From the NCBI RefSeq assembly GCF_005434915.1, contig NZ_SKCG01000001.1, positions 186,001-250,000 on the forward strand: 64,000 nucleotides of DNA, in the 5' to 3' direction. This document shows, piece by piece, positions 1 through 9,369 of this stretch. The notes below the pieces were generated by a model, which did no database searches, was not told where the DNA came from, and was given only the letters and a program-made list of their open reading frames with translations. The stretch comes from Aurantiacibacter suaedae (GTDB taxonomy: Bacteria; Pseudomonadota; Alphaproteobacteria; Sphingomonadales; Sphingomonadaceae). Numbering within the stretch: the stretch's first letter is position 1; the number at the start of each line of letters is the position of its first letter. The position numbers were made by a program, and so were the translations under genes.

Positions 1-467
1 TAGCCGGTCCCTTCGGTAACCGGCCCAAGCAAGATGCCGTGGGAACCGGTGACTGAGCCAGTTTCACCCACGGTGATATCGGTCTCGGTGGATATCCAGT
101 AGCCAGAAAGCAGTGTGCCCTCGGTCAGGGCGATGCCTGCGGAAGAACCCCCATCAACAGAACCGTTTACCTGTATGGTAGCGGTGCGCTCGCTTACGCT
201 GATTGGGGCGTCGATCGCTACGGTAATGGCTGGGCCTGACGAAGGCGAGACGCTTGCACCGTCTTCGACGAGAACGGTCGTCGCGTTGGTGGTAACGGTC
301 AGCCCGTCGGCATCTGTGCCCGCGCAGATAGTGGTCGAGGACTCCAGCGTAGGATCAGGAGAACAGGCTGCGCTGGCGGGATTGGAAACGACGACTGAGC
401 TGCAACCAATCGCAATTACGCTGCACGCACGCAGATAACCTGCGCGCGACTGAACCTTTGTCGTCAT
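1..467 (-). CDS. Autotransporter-like surface protein, N-terminal part (cut by window edge)
   Basis: Reading leftwards from ATG at 467 the frame stays open for about 155 codons to the window edge, so only the N-terminus is visible. Residues 1-33 look like an extended signal peptide (basic start, hydrophobic SVIAIGCSSVVVS, cleavage-like NPASA|A). What follows is low-complexity and rich in Thr, Ser, Val and Gly with repeated beta-strand-like units such as GTDADGLTVTTNATTVLVED and GSVTGSHGILLGPV, the style of beta-helical passengers of type V autotransporters. The C-terminal beta-barrel needed to prove this lies outside the window. The ribosome site upstream is weak. Substrate or adhesin role is unknown. 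Confidence 0.6.
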   Translation of the reverse strand, partial: MTTKVQSRAGYLRACSVIAIGCSSVVVSNPASAACSPDPTLESSTTICAGTDADGLTVTTNATTVLVEDGASVSPSSGPAITVAIDAPISVSERTATIQVNGSVDGGSSAGIALTEGTLLSGYWISTETDITVGETGSVTGSHGILLGPVTEGTG

Positions 468-749
468 AATCTTCGAGCAACCCCTGCAATCACCCCAAAC
501 CCAGGATTCTGGATATCGAATTCACTGCAGCGAATTTGGACGAGGCGCAATCCTGCAATGCAATAATTTAGTGATAATTTGCGATATCTGCACGAGGTGT
601 CCCTGATTGGAGCGCGTCCATTTCTAATGCTTGTGATTTGGTATAACATCCAAGGCGGACATTAGTACCACGACTATGAACCGGCTCTCTATCGCCAAGC
701 GCGCATTGCGCAGCTCCCTCGAGTTCGGCATTCCAGCTTCACCGAATGC

Positions 750-1471
750 GTGAGATCGCCTGGAGCCGAAACGACGAGGGGGCCACTTGACCTCCAGCTT
801 GCCCACAGCCTGCGTGAGCACATCAGTAGTGGCGGGTTAGATCCGTGTAGCGCCTCGCCTTTAGAGCGCGACCTCAGCGAATTGGCGGGTTTGTCACGCG
901 TTACCGTGCGCAAGGGGATCGAGCAGCTCATTGAAGAGGGTGTTCTGGTCCGCCAGCAAGGCTCAGGCACCTTCGTCGCCAGCCGTATCAAAGCGCCTGG
1001 CAGCAAGCTCAGCAGTTTCAGCGATGAAACCCGTTCGCGCGGCGAGGCGCCCGGTGTCGTCTGGATTAACAACACCTATGCTCAGCCTACCGAGGAAGAG
1101 GCCGCCTCGCCGGAAGTGTCGGCCAGTGCGAAGGTCGCTCGTCTTGGCGGCGTTCGTCTTGCGGGTGGAGAGCCATTGGCCATCGAACATGCCGTCATCC
1201 CGGCGCAGTTCCTGCCTGATCTCGATATGCTGGGTGATTCTGTTTACGAACCGCTCGATCGGCATGGCTTTCGGCCAACCTAGGGCGAGCAGCGTGTGCG
1301 GGCATTGCTGGCGACTCCGAACGAGGCGGGGATCCTCAGCGTCAAGCAGAACTCAGAGGTGTTGCGGATCGCGCGGCTGACACGCATTCCCGATGGCCGT
1401 GTGGTGGAGTTTACCCGTTCGGATATCGCGGCGACCGCTATGAGTTCGTTAGCGAACTAAAGGAGATTTAA
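750..1471 (+). pseudogene. Broken GntR-family (HTH + UTRA) transcriptional regulator
   Basis: The first frame (GTG at 750 to TAG at 1281-1283) gives a GntR winged helix (about residues 14-78; key stretch LAGLSRVTVRKGIEQLIEEG, then VRQQGSGTFVA) and the start of a UTRA ligand domain (ending PLDRHGFRPT). After the in-frame TAG the same frame continues with recognisable UTRA sequence (GEQRVRALLATPNEAGIL, then VVEFTRS). Near 1420 it shifts: one frame over, the family's C-terminal signature YRGDRYEFVSEL appears and stops at 1471. So the gene carries one nonsense codon and one single-base indel. UTRA-type GntR proteins usually respond to sugars or amino sugars. The two lesions do not share a homopolymer, which favours real decay over sequencing error. 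Confidence 0.8.
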
Positions 1472-1592
1472 GGGGTCGGCCTGCGGGCCTGCCTTCGCCT
1501 TTAGTTGCGGCAAGGCAGGTCGCGGGGCCTTCCCGCTAAGTTGTTTAGTTGGTAGATTGTCCGCCACCCTGGCGCCAGAGTCAGCGTAACGC

Positions 1593-2126
1593 TCAGGGCA
1601 CGTATGGCACCGAGCTGTGATGGACGTTGATACGCAACTTGCCATCCTCATCGCGAACATAGCCGAACGTGTATTCGACCTTGGTTTCTGCGCCGTCTGG
1701 CCCGGTGAAATAGTAGTTGCCCATGGCCATGGCATTATCATCTTGGGTGATTATGCCCTCGTTCTCGAAGCGCACATCGGTCCAGCCCTTGATGGCAAAG
1801 CCGCTGTCTTCGGAGCGCATACCCTTTACGAAATAGCTTACTGCTTCGTCATAGGTGCCGCGGAATTGATCTTCGGAAGCCAGGGTCGGCTTGAACAGCA
1901 CCATGCCGTGATCGTAATTGTAGAGGTCGTCGAGATGGGCGCGAGCGCGCGAGGCGTAGTCGGCGCCTTGAGTGTGGGTGCGGCTGATTGCTACGATTCC
2001 GTCACCCCACGCTTTCTGAGCCGCTTCGACCTCTTCGGTGGTGATCGGGGTGCCCGCGTGCTGTGCCGCAGCCGGGCTGGCAAGGGCGAGGGTAGCTGCA
2101 ACAGCGGCGACAAGGTTGCTCTTCAT
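1593..2126 (-). CDS. Secreted SnoaL/NTF2-like protein of unknown function
   Basis: A 177-residue protein with a clear Sec signal peptide (MKSNLVAAVAATLALASPAAAQ, cut after AAA/AQ) and a mature domain of about 155 residues that resembles the SnoaL/DUF4440 alpha+beta cone fold: an N-terminal helix (TTEEVEAAQKAWGDGI), aromatic-rich middle, and closing beta strands (MGNYYFTGPDGAE, KVEYTFGYVRDEDGKL, INVHHSSVPY). Start chosen at 2126 because AGGGAGA lies just upstream; a longer frame to 2288 is open but has no signal peptide at its head. Related proteins are sometimes labelled phosphoribosyl-AMP cyclohydrolase, but none of that enzyme's metal motifs is visible. Probably periplasmic; substrate unknown. 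Confidence 0.7.
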   Translation of the reverse strand: MKSNLVAAVAATLALASPAAAQHAGTPITTEEVEAAQKAWGDGIVAISRTHTQGADYASRARAHLDDLYNYDHGMVLFKPTLASEDQFRGTYDEAVSYFVKGMRSEDSGFAIKGWTDVRFENEGIITQDDNAMAMGNYYFTGPDGAETKVEYTFGYVRDEDGKLRINVHHSSVPYVP

Positions 2127-2308
2127 GGATAGTCTCCCTTTCGGTCCTCGGTTGGCGCGGCCGCGAGGTGGCTGCGTGGAACATGATCTCAGGATTGGCC
2201 CTTCGATGTTGCCAAGGTAGGAGGCTGGCAGCGGCGAGAAATCAGCCGGGTGGCTGGCTTTGCGGCCTAGGCCGGATGGCCTATGCACTTCTTGCAGGTT
2301 CTCGTAGA

Positions 2309-3423
2309 ATGGCTCGCATGACCGATCCGCTGCCTGTTCTCACCGCCGAAATCGAGACGGTCGGGGAACTGCGCGAACTCTATCGCGCGGCCGAAGCGCG
2401 TGCTGCGCGGCTCAGATTGCTTTCGAATGTCGGCGGCGACCTGATCGAGGCGGACTCGGTCACGCTTGACGAGGTCGTGAGGCGTTCGCTTGCCCGGCTG
2501 GCCTTCTTTGTTGGCGGCCGCGGGGCAGATCTGTTGCCAGCGGACGGCGCCACTGGGATAGCCATTAAAGCCCCAGGTCGGGAGGGCGGCGTGCTTTGCC
2601 GGGTCCAGATCGAAGGCCTCGCGTCGCTTGATGCGATTGCCGATGAGGAAGACCGGGAAGCTTGCCGGATGTTGCTCGATCTGGTCGGGACGGCTGTCGA
2701 GAGAGTCGAACGCGAGCGGGATCGGGAGCACTTGCTTGCGATATTGCAGGAGCGCGAGACGCAGCTTGAGACGCTGGTCGCGCGGATGTTCAGCGCGCAA
2801 GAGGACGAGCGTCGCCGCGTCGCCTACGAACTGCACGACGGTGTCGCTCAGACTGCCACCGCGCTGCTTCGCTTGCTTGAAGGTGCCACCGCTCAGGCCA
2901 AATCGGAGGCTTTCTTGGCGCAGCGCGAACAGCTCACCCAGATTGCGCGCGGCCTTGTCACAGAGCTTCGCGGCGTGATCGCCGGGCTGCGCCCGACCAT
3001 TCTTGACGACCTTGGCTTCAGCGCCGCGCTGGAGGCTCTTTGCGATGACCTCGAACGCGACGGGTATCGCGTGACCAAACGGTTGCGTGCGAGTGAAGAT
3101 CGCCTGCCGAATGTCATCGAAACAACACTTTACCGTGTTGCTCAAGAGGCGATAACGAACATCCGCAAGCACGCCGGTCAACCATGCCCGGTGCTGGTGG
3201 AGGCGGACTTACGTCAGGGCGCAGAACACCCTTTTTGCGGATAGCTGACGAAGGTTGGGGTCTGCGCCCAAAGGGCCGCAGCAAACCGGAGTCTGCTGGC
3301 GGGTATCATATCGGTATCGAGGGCATGAAGGAGCGCATGGCCAACATCGGTGGCACGCTGGAATGGCGGGCGGGCGAGAAGGGCGGGGTGACTGTCGAAG
3401 CCCACCTCGCGCCGAGGGCCTAG
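2309..3423 (+). pseudogene. NarL-type sensor histidine kinase with a -1 frameshift in the ATPase domain
   Basis: The first frame (2309-3244) gives an N-terminal GAF-like region, a coiled linker (VERVERERDREHLLAILQER), a HisKA_3 dimerisation helix with the phospho-acceptor motif RRRVAYELHDGVAQT, and the N box (YRVAQEAITNIRKHAG). It then stops at TAG 3242-3244. The rest of the HATPase domain (DEGWG, then GIEGMKERM and the terminal strand VTVEAHL) continues in the -1 frame to 3423. The switch falls at CCCTTTTTG near 3230, where the zero-frame codons CCT TTT sit on a C CCT TTT heptamer, a canonical -1 slippery pattern. Either a T was lost from a T run or the full kinase is made by slippage. It is followed after 3 bases by its likely partner regulator. 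Start could also be 2318. Confidence 0.8.
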
Positions 3424-3426
3424 GCT

Positions 3427-4086
3427 ATGGCAGCGCCGCGCATTGTGATCGTTGACGATCATCAGTTGGCAAGGGAAGGGCTGAAGGCCGTTCTGGAAGG
3501 CGGCGCGATGGCTGTGGTGGGCATGGCCGCCTCGGGCGAGGAGGGCGTGGCGATGGCCTGCGATCTGGTGCCCGATATCGTTCTGATGGACGTTCGCCTC
3601 GGTGACGGGATCGATGGGCTCGAAGCGACACGGCGCATCATCTCGGCGGGGCTGTCCAGTCGCATTATCATGCTGACCCTGCACGAGATGCACGGCTACG
3701 TTCGGGAGGCGATTGCCGCCGGGGCTTCGGGATATGTGCTCAAGGATACCGCGATCGGCGATCTGCGCCGCGCAATCGAGCAGGTGATGGCTGGCAACTC
3801 GGCACTTCCGCTTGACCTTCTGGGTGCTGCGCTTCGAACGCAGGGAAACGCGCCAAGCTTCAGCGATCCGGCGCAGGTGCTCACGCCGCGCGAGAAGGAT
3901 GTGCTCGCGCTGGTTGCCGAGGGGAAGACCAACAAGGCCATTGCCCGCGTCCTTGCGATCAGCCCGGCGACGGTGAAAGCTCATGTCGAGCGGATCATTT
4001 CGAAGCTCGGCGTGGCCGACCGCACCCAGGCCGCAGTCTTGGCGGTAAAAACCAACACGCGGACGGCGACAACAGATGACAGTTGA
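3427..4086 (+). CDS. NarL/FixJ-family response regulator
   Basis: A 219-residue two-domain regulator. The receiver domain (residues 1-120) has the acidic pair in IVIVDDHQ, the phospho-acceptor Asp in DIVLMDVRLGDGIDG, the switch Thr in MLTLHE and the conserved Lys in YVLKDT. A LuxR-type HTH follows at about residues 150-212 (LTPREKDVLALVAEGKTNKA then SPATVKAHVERIISKLGV). It starts three bases after the frameshifted NarL-type kinase and overlaps the next kinase gene by 11 bases, so the genes are co-transcribed. The HisKA_3 kinase upstream is the expected phosphodonor by family pairing rules; target genes are not apparent. Confidence 0.92.
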   Translation: MAAPRIVIVDDHQLAREGLKAVLEGGAMAVVGMAASGEEGVAMACDLVPDIVLMDVRLGDGIDGLEATRRIISAGLSSRIIMLTLHEMHGYVREAIAAGASGYVLKDTAIGDLRRAIEQVMAGNSALPLDLLGAALRTQGNAPSFSDPAQVLTPREKDVLALVAEGKTNKAIARVLAISPATVKAHVERIISKLGVADRTQAAVLAVKTNTRTATTDDS

Positions 4087-6049
4087 AGCGATGCGCAGGG
4101 TTGCGCGCTATTGGGCTGACCGGTCGCTGGCGGTAAAGGGCCTCGTCGTGGTGGCGCTGCCGCTGGCGATTTTGCTGGGCGCGCTGGTATCTCTCTACCT
4201 TGCCAGCAATGCGGAAACGCGGGCCGAAAGCGACGTGCGCCGGGCTTTCGCCATTCAACGCGACACCTATCAGGTCCATGCCCTGCTCGCCGAAGCCGCT
4301 GCCGGGGTGCGCGGCTATGTGCTGACCAATGAAGAGCAGTTTCTTGATCCCTACCGCAAGGCAGAGGCGGAGTTGCCACCGACCATCGGACGGCTCGATG
4401 ACGCAATCGAGGATCATGTGGTTCGCCAACATTTCGAGGATCTGCGCCGGCTTGAACGGGACAAGCGTGAAGGCCTCAGGGAAATTCTCGAAGAGGCCGA
4501 TAGCGGCGGCACCAGTTCGGCAGAACTTTCCACGGCACTGGTGGGCAACAAGCTTTCTCTCGATGAGGTCCGGCGCTCCATCGATGCCATTCAGGAACGC
4601 GAAGCCGTGGTTCTCGACGAGCGACGTGCCCGCGTCGATGAGGTGCGGCGCGGGTTTCTGGTGCTGACGGCGATCAGTGCGCTTGTGGGCCTGCTCGGCA
4701 GCCTGTCGGCGGTCTACCTGTTTTCGACCGGGATTGTCCGCCGGGTGCGCAAGCTCGAGGGCGATGCCCGGGCTCTGGCCGAGGGTGAGCGATTGACCGA
4801 TCCGCCTGAGGAAGCCGACGAGGTGGGCCGCCTGGCGCAGGGTCTGGTTCGGGCCAGCGCGCTGCTCCACGCGCGCGAGGACGATCTGCGCGCAAGCGAG
4901 GAGCGGTTCCGCCTGGTGGTGGAAGACGTGCGCGATTACGGCATTTTCGCGCTCGATCCCGAAGGTATCGTGACGACCTGGAATTTGGGTGCGCAGCGGA
5001 TCAAGGGTTGGCAGGCGGAGGAAATCCTCGGCCACCATTTCAGCCGATTCTACCCGCCCGAAACCCGCGACTACCTTCCTTCAGAGATGCTCGAACGCGC
5101 GCGCGCCAGTGGCTCGGCGGAAGATGAAGGCTGGCGCGTGCGCAAGGATGGTTCACGCTTCTGGGCCAATGTGGTCGTCACGGCGCTACGCAACGAACGC
5201 GGCGAACTGCAAGGATTTGCCAAGGTGACGCGTGACATGACCGAGCGTCGCCGGTCGGAAGACGCCTTGCGCAAGGCGCGCGAGGAGGCCGAGACGGCAA
5301 GCCGCGCCAAGAGCCAGTTCCTATCGCGCACAAGCCACGAACTGCGCACGCCGCTCAATGCCATCCTCGGTTTCGGCCAATTGCTGCAACTCAACGAGGA
5401 CCAGTTCGATGAGCGCCATCGCGAGGCGATCGGCCAGATAACCTTGGCGGGCCGGCACCTGCTGTCACTCATCAACGACCTGCTCGACATTTCCAGCATC
5501 GAGGCAGGCGCCTCCGAGCTCAAGATAGAGCCAATCGACTTGAATGAACTGCTGGACGAGGTTCAGGGCCTTGCAGCGCCTATCGTAGCAACCGCCGGCC
5601 TGACGTTCGAGCGTATCGCGCCGGACCGCCAGGCCTTGGTGCTCGCCGACCGGCGCCGTGTTATCCAGGTGATGCTCAATCTTGTCGGGAATGCGGCCAA
5701 GTACAACCGCACAGGCTCGCTGGTTCGCCTCGCCTGCACCATTGATGACGATGCGGTGAGAGTAAGCGTGGAAGACGATGGCCCAGGCGTGGCGCGCGGC
5801 ATGGCCGAACGGATTTTTACGCCGTTCGACCGGCTCGGCCAACAAGAGCGCGCGCGGGTCGAGGGCACGGGGCTGGGTCTGTCTTTGTCGAAGAGTCTGG
5901 TCGAGGCAATGGGCGGACAGATTGGCTACGAACCGCTGGAGCCGGGTTCGCGTTTCTGGTTCAGCCTGCTTCAACCCACCACTGGCCGCGATAAGAACCT
6001 TGCCCTGCCACCCGATAACAATGAAGGTCAGCCATGCCCGCCAAATTGA
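4076..6049 (+). CDS. Membrane sensor histidine kinase (CHASE3-HAMP-PAS-HisKA-HATPase)
   Basis: 657 residues. An N-terminal TM helix (VVVALPLAILLGALVSLYLA, about 23-43) and a second near 195-215 (VLTAISALVGLLGSLSAVYL) bracket a helical extracytoplasmic CHASE3-like sensor (AEAAAGVRGYVLTNEEQFL is typical). Then come HAMP (RVRKLEGDARALAEGE), a PAS domain (FRLVVEDVRDYGIFALDPEG), HisKA with the phospho-acceptor FLSRTSHELRTPLNAILGF, and HATPase with N box NLVGNAAKYN, G1 DDGPGV and G2 GTGLGLSLSK. No fused receiver. It overlaps the preceding regulator by 11 bases and the following single-domain receiver by 16, which suggests a relay to that protein. The sensed signal is unknown. Confidence 0.92.
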   Translation: MTVEAMRRVARYWADRSLAVKGLVVVALPLAILLGALVSLYLASNAETRAESDVRRAFAIQRDTYQVHALLAEAAAGVRGYVLTNEEQFLDPYRKAEAELPPTIGRLDDAIEDHVVRQHFEDLRRLERDKREGLREILEEADSGGTSSAELSTALVGNKLSLDEVRRSIDAIQEREAVVLDERRARVDEVRRGFLVLTAISALVGLLGSLSAVYLFSTGIVRRVRKLEGDARALAEGERLTDPPEEADEVGRLAQGLVRASALLHAREDDLRASEERFRLVVEDVRDYGIFALDPEGIVTTWNLGAQRIKGWQAEEILGHHFSRFYPPETRDYLPSEMLERARASGSAEDEGWRVRKDGSRFWANVVVTALRNERGELQGFAKVTRDMTERRRSEDALRKAREEAETASRAKSQFLSRTSHELRTPLNAILGFGQLLQLNEDQFDERHREAIGQITLAGRHLLSLINDLLDISSIEAGASELKIEPIDLNELLDEVQGLAAPIVATAGLTFERIAPDRQALVLADRRRVIQVMLNLVGNAAKYNRTGSLVRLACTIDDDAVRVSVEDDGPGVARGMAERIFTPFDRLGQQERARVEGTGLGLSLSKSLVEAMGGQIGYEPLEPGSRFWFSLLQPTTGRDKNLALPPDNNEGQPCPPN

Positions 6050-6471
6050 TCGATCCTGCCGAAATACGGCAGCGCCGCATTCTGGCAATCGACGACGAGC
6101 AGCCCAACATCCTCTTGCTTCAGAGCTTGCTCGAACAGGAGGGCTACGCCTCGCTCAAGTGCCTCAGTGACCCCACGAAGGCGCTTCAGGCCTATATCGA
6201 CTTCGAGCCCGATCTTGTTCTGCTCGATCTCATGATGCCGCAGGTAGACGGGTTCGAGCTGCTGGAGGCCTTCGGCCGGCATGACAAGGCTGACGAATAT
6301 CGTCCGGTTCTGGTGCTTACTGCCGATACCACATTGCAAGCCCGCCGACGTGCGCTGTCGCTGGGCGCGAAAGACTTTGTGACCAAGCCGTTCGACGTGA
6401 TCGAGGTGGCCCTGCGGATCTCCAATCTGCTGGAGACCCGCATCCTGTACGAACGGCTCAGATCGGCCTGA
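6034..6471 (+). CDS. Single-domain response regulator (CheY-like)
   Basis: A 145-residue receiver domain with no output domain. Key residues are present: acidic pair in ILAIDDEQPN, phospho-acceptor Asp in DLVLLDLMMPQVDG, switch Thr in VLVLTADT, and Lys in FVTKPFD. The start overlaps the kinase upstream by 16 bases, so the pair is translationally coupled. With no DNA-binding or enzymatic domain it must act by protein contact, as a phosphorelay intermediate, or by feeding back on the kinase. Last gene of the plus-strand two-component cluster; the next gene converges from the other strand 33 bases away. Confidence 0.9.
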   Translation: MPAKLIDPAEIRQRRILAIDDEQPNILLLQSLLEQEGYASLKCLSDPTKALQAYIDFEPDLVLLDLMMPQVDGFELLEAFGRHDKADEYRPVLVLTADTTLQARRRALSLGAKDFVTKPFDVIEVALRISNLLETRILYERLRSA

Positions 6472-6504
6472 GAGGATCGCGCCGGGCTTTCTTGGCCCAG
6501 TGCA

Positions 6505-8541
6505 TCAGCGGCGCAGGCGGAGGCTTACGGTGACGTTGCGGCCATTTGCCGGGCTGTGAAGGGACTGGGCTCCGTCCCACCACACGTACTCGTGATAGAC
6601 ATCGCCGATGTTCTTGAGTGCGATGCCAAGCGCGATCGTCTCGTTCACGCGGTAGGAAGCGCTGGCGTCGAATACCGTGAACTGGCCCCAGTTGCCCTCG
6701 CTATTGGCGTTGGTGAGATAGTATGACGATTGCCCGCGACCGGTGAGCGAGAGCGTTGCGGCGTCCACCGGGCTCCAGTCGATGCCGCCCGACCACAGCC
6801 ATTCGGGCGTGTGGTCGATCGCATTGTTGGCATATTCCGGGGTGGCGGGGTCGGGCACAGCGATAATCGCTTCCTGCCATGACAGCGCGCCCCACAGGCG
6901 CAGGCTTTCCAGCACTGTCAATTTGCCCTGCACGTCGATCCCGCGCCGGTCGGTTGCGCCGATGTTCTCGAAGTCGCCCAGCGGGTCGTTGGTCTTGCGG
7001 GCGATTTCGCCGCTCGCGCTCTGCTCCCAATAAGCAAGCCGCGCCTGGACCCGGTCGCCCAGCGCATATTTGGCGCCCACTTCCCAACCCTCGTTGATGG
7101 AAGGGGCAAGGTCGACGACGCGCGGAGCGATCAGATAGGCGCCAGAGCCAAGCCCGATCTGATAGGTCTTGCCCCAGTTGCCATAAAGCGTGACACCGGC
7201 GGCGGGCAGCAGCGCGACAGAAACCTTGGGCTGGTCGATGCTGCCGTAATCGTTGATCGGCGCATCCGTGCCGGCAAGCTGGTTGGTGAAGCCGCCGCCG
7301 ACCCAGTCGAAACGGTAGGCCGGTGTGATGCGCAGCCAGTCGGTCGGCTCGACGATAGCCTGCACATAGGCGCCGCCCACGGTGAGATCGAACCGCTGAT
7401 CGCGGACCTGGCTGATCGGCTCGCGCTCCACCGAGAGCCAGCGCAGTGAGCGGTTGTCCTGCCACTGGACATCGCCGCCAGCCTCGAGGATCAGGCTGGT
7501 CGCGCCCAGATCGCCGCGCCAGTGCAGCACGCTTGAAAGGCCATAGTGATCTTCCTCGGTCAGCCGCAGCTGTTGCGAGGCCGCGGCGGAGAACTTCACA
7601 TAGCGCTCGTCGCGCAGGCGGTTGAACCAGCCCACGCTCGACCAATCGAGTTGGCTCGAAAGAGCGATGTCGGCGTTTAGCGCATACTGCTGGATGTCGC
7701 GGGTGCTGCCGTCCGATGCGTTGAAGGCGTTGGTCATGCGCGGAGCGGCGCGGCTATCGGCAAAGGTGAGGAAGCCCGGCTCCTCTGCTTCGGCCTCGTA
7801 GTAGCGGGCGATGGCGCCGAGCTGCACGTCATCGGTAAGGGTGATGCCCCATTTGCCCGAGAGGCTGAGACGCTGGCTGTCCGAATGGTCGCGGTATCCA
7901 GCACTTTCGCGATAGGCGATCTGGTAATTCTGGGTAACCTTGCCGCTCTCCAGGCCGGCGACGACCTGACCCTCGTAAGTGTCGTAGCTGCCCACGGAAG
8001 CGCGGCCTTCGGCATAGGTGCCACCAGTGCGGGTGCGAATGTGGGCGCTGCCGGCGATGGCGTGCAGGCCATAGCGCGGATCGGACGTTCCGCGCACTAC
8101 CTCGATTGTCGCGATGTTGAGGGGAAACACCATGTCGATAAAGGGCGTGGTGCCATCATTGCTGTTCGAGGGGACGCCGTCGATCAGCAGCTTTACCGCG
8201 TTGATTTTGCTCTCGCCATTGAAGCCGCGCATCGAAAACTTGCCGTTGGTCGTGCCCTGATTGAAGTCGGTGACCTGGATCCCAGGCATCTGGCCGATCA
8301 GTTCGTAGACGTTGTCGACATCGGCACTCTGCGCGACATCGCCGCCCATGCGGTCGACCGAGGTGAGCACGTTGCGCGTGCTGCCAGCCACGCTGCTTGC
8401 GGTGACGATAATATCGCCGACCGAGAAGCTGGTATCGTCCATGCCATTGGCTGGCGCGCTTTTTTCCTCACTTGCCCGGGCGGTGAGAGGGAAGGCGGCA
8501 AGGGCAATTGCCAGTGCCGAAGTCAGGTGCAGTTTGGACAA
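6505..8541 (-). CDS. TonB-dependent outer-membrane receptor
   Basis: 678 residues. A signal peptide (KLHLTSALAIALAAFPLTARA) is followed by a plug domain (IIVTASSVAGSTRNVLTSVD; YELIGQMPGIQVTDFN; IEVVRGTSDPRYG) and a 22-strand-like barrel ending in the aromatic-poor but barrel-typical NVTVSLRLRR. The start is TTG at 8541, with GAGGG spaced normally ahead of it; the ATG-initiated longer frame (8628) has no signal peptide at its head. The plug line INAVKLLIDGVPSNSNDGTT is typical of small receptors for siderophores, vitamins or metals, but the ligand cannot be read. It is divergent from the aldehyde oxidoreductase operon. Confidence 0.9.
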   Translation of the reverse strand: MSKLHLTSALAIALAAFPLTARASEEKSAPANGMDDTSFSVGDIIVTASSVAGSTRNVLTSVDRMGGDVAQSADVDNVYELIGQMPGIQVTDFNQGTTNGKFSMRGFNGESKINAVKLLIDGVPSNSNDGTTPFIDMVFPLNIATIEVVRGTSDPRYGLHAIAGSAHIRTRTGGTYAEGRASVGSYDTYEGQVVAGLESGKVTQNYQIAYRESAGYRDHSDSQRLSLSGKWGITLTDDVQLGAIARYYEAEAEEPGFLTFADSRAAPRMTNAFNASDGSTRDIQQYALNADIALSSQLDWSSVGWFNRLRDERYVKFSAAASQQLRLTEEDHYGLSSVLHWRGDLGATSLILEAGGDVQWQDNRSLRWLSVEREPISQVRDQRFDLTVGGAYVQAIVEPTDWLRITPAYRFDWVGGGFTNQLAGTDAPINDYGSIDQPKVSVALLPAAGVTLYGNWGKTYQIGLGSGAYLIAPRVVDLAPSINEGWEVGAKYALGDRVQARLAYWEQSASGEIARKTNDPLGDFENIGATDRRGIDVQGKLTVLESLRLWGALSWQEAIIAVPDPATPEYANNAIDHTPEWLWSGGIDWSPVDAATLSLTGRGQSSYYLTNANSEGNWGQFTVFDASASYRVNETIALGIALKNIGDVYHEYVWWDGAQSLHSPANGRNVTVSLRLRR

Positions 8542-8862
8542 GATAGTACCCTCATGAATTTGGTGATGGAGTTGCAAGTTTAGCCCGCCAGGCAAGCGGT
8601 TTGCGGGTCGACAGCCCACTCCAGCCAAGACAGCTATTCCAGAAAATCAAGGAGCGAGTGTTGGGCATGGCGCGCGCCTTTATCGCGAGCGCTTTCGCTT
8701 GTCATTATCAATAGCGCGCCTTGAAGCAATTCTTCCGGTTCGCGAGTCCCAAACGCGGGTGGTGTCGGCGCTGCTCGCAGGAAAATCACGCAATCGTATG
8801 CGATCTCAGAAAAGGCGGAAACGTTTGGCGGCCCGGTTGTTCAAGTCAGACAGGAGGCGATT
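8542..8862. promoter_or_regulatory. Divergent intergenic region between TonB receptor and oxidoreductase operon
   Basis: 321 bases with no convincing gene. It must hold both start regions. Around 8700-8712 the minus strand reads TTGATAATGAC, which matches one half of a Fur box (GATAATGAT) but the other half is poor, so iron control of the receptor is only a suggestion. A 15-codon frame at about 8668 with AGGAG ahead of it is too short to judge. The oxidoreductase start at 8863 has a strong CAGGAGG site. Confidence 0.35.
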
Positions 8863-9369
8863 TTGTCCGATACCATTTCCATCAACGGCACCCAGCATTC
8901 GCTGCCCGATGATCCTCGCAGATCGCTGCTAGATTTCGTTCGTCAGGATCTTGGCCTGACCGGCACCAAGAAGGGCTGCGACCATGGCCAGTGCGGGGCC
9001 TGTACGGTCATCGTCAACGGCATCCGCATCAACAGCTGCCTGACCCTCGCGGTGATGCATGATGGTGACGAGGTCACGACGATCGAAGGACTTGGAACGC
9101 CCGAAGCTCCTTCCGAGTTGCAGAAGGCGTTCGTAGCTCACGACGGCTTTCAGTGCGGCTATTGCACGCCAGGCCAAATTTGCTCGGCCACCGCGATGCT
9201 CCAGGAAATTGCCAACAACTGGCCAAGCGACGCCAGTGAAAGCCTGGAGGGCGAGATGAACGTTACCGGCGAGGAAATTCGCGAGCGCATGAGCGGCAAC
9301 CTCTGCCGGTGCGGCGCCTACGCCAACATTGTCGCAGCCATTCGCGATGTGGCGGAGGAAAGCGCATGA
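8863..9369 (+). CDS. paoA: Aldehyde oxidoreductase, [2Fe-2S] subunit
   Basis: 168 residues, xanthine dehydrogenase family small subunit. The N-terminal plant-type ferredoxin domain has [18 protein letters not shown], with the fourth Cys in INSCLTL. The second all-helical [2Fe-2S] domain has [10 protein letters not shown] and [11 protein letters not shown]. It passes electrons from the molybdenum subunit to the FAD subunit. Start is TTG at 8863 with AGGAGG just upstream. Unlike the E. coli periplasmic PaoA it begins with MSDTISING and shows no Tat signal, so a cytoplasmic enzyme is inferred. It overlaps the FAD subunit by 4 bases. Confidence 0.9.
   Translation: MSDTISINGTQHSLPDDPRRSLLDFVRQDLGLTGTKKGCDHGQCGACTVIVNGIRINSCLTLAVMHDGDEVTTIEGLGTPEAPSELQKAFVAHDGFQCGYCTPGQICSATAMLQEIANNWPSDASESLEGEMNVTGEEIRERMSGNLCRCGAYANIVAAIRDVAEESA

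Noticed and set aside
115..438. 107-codon plus-strand frame at the left edge
   Set aside because: Antisense to the signal-peptide-bearing minus-strand frame 1-467, which has the better protein features.
8700..8718. Fur box upstream of the TonB receptor
   Set aside because: Only one half matches; too weak to list as a separate site.
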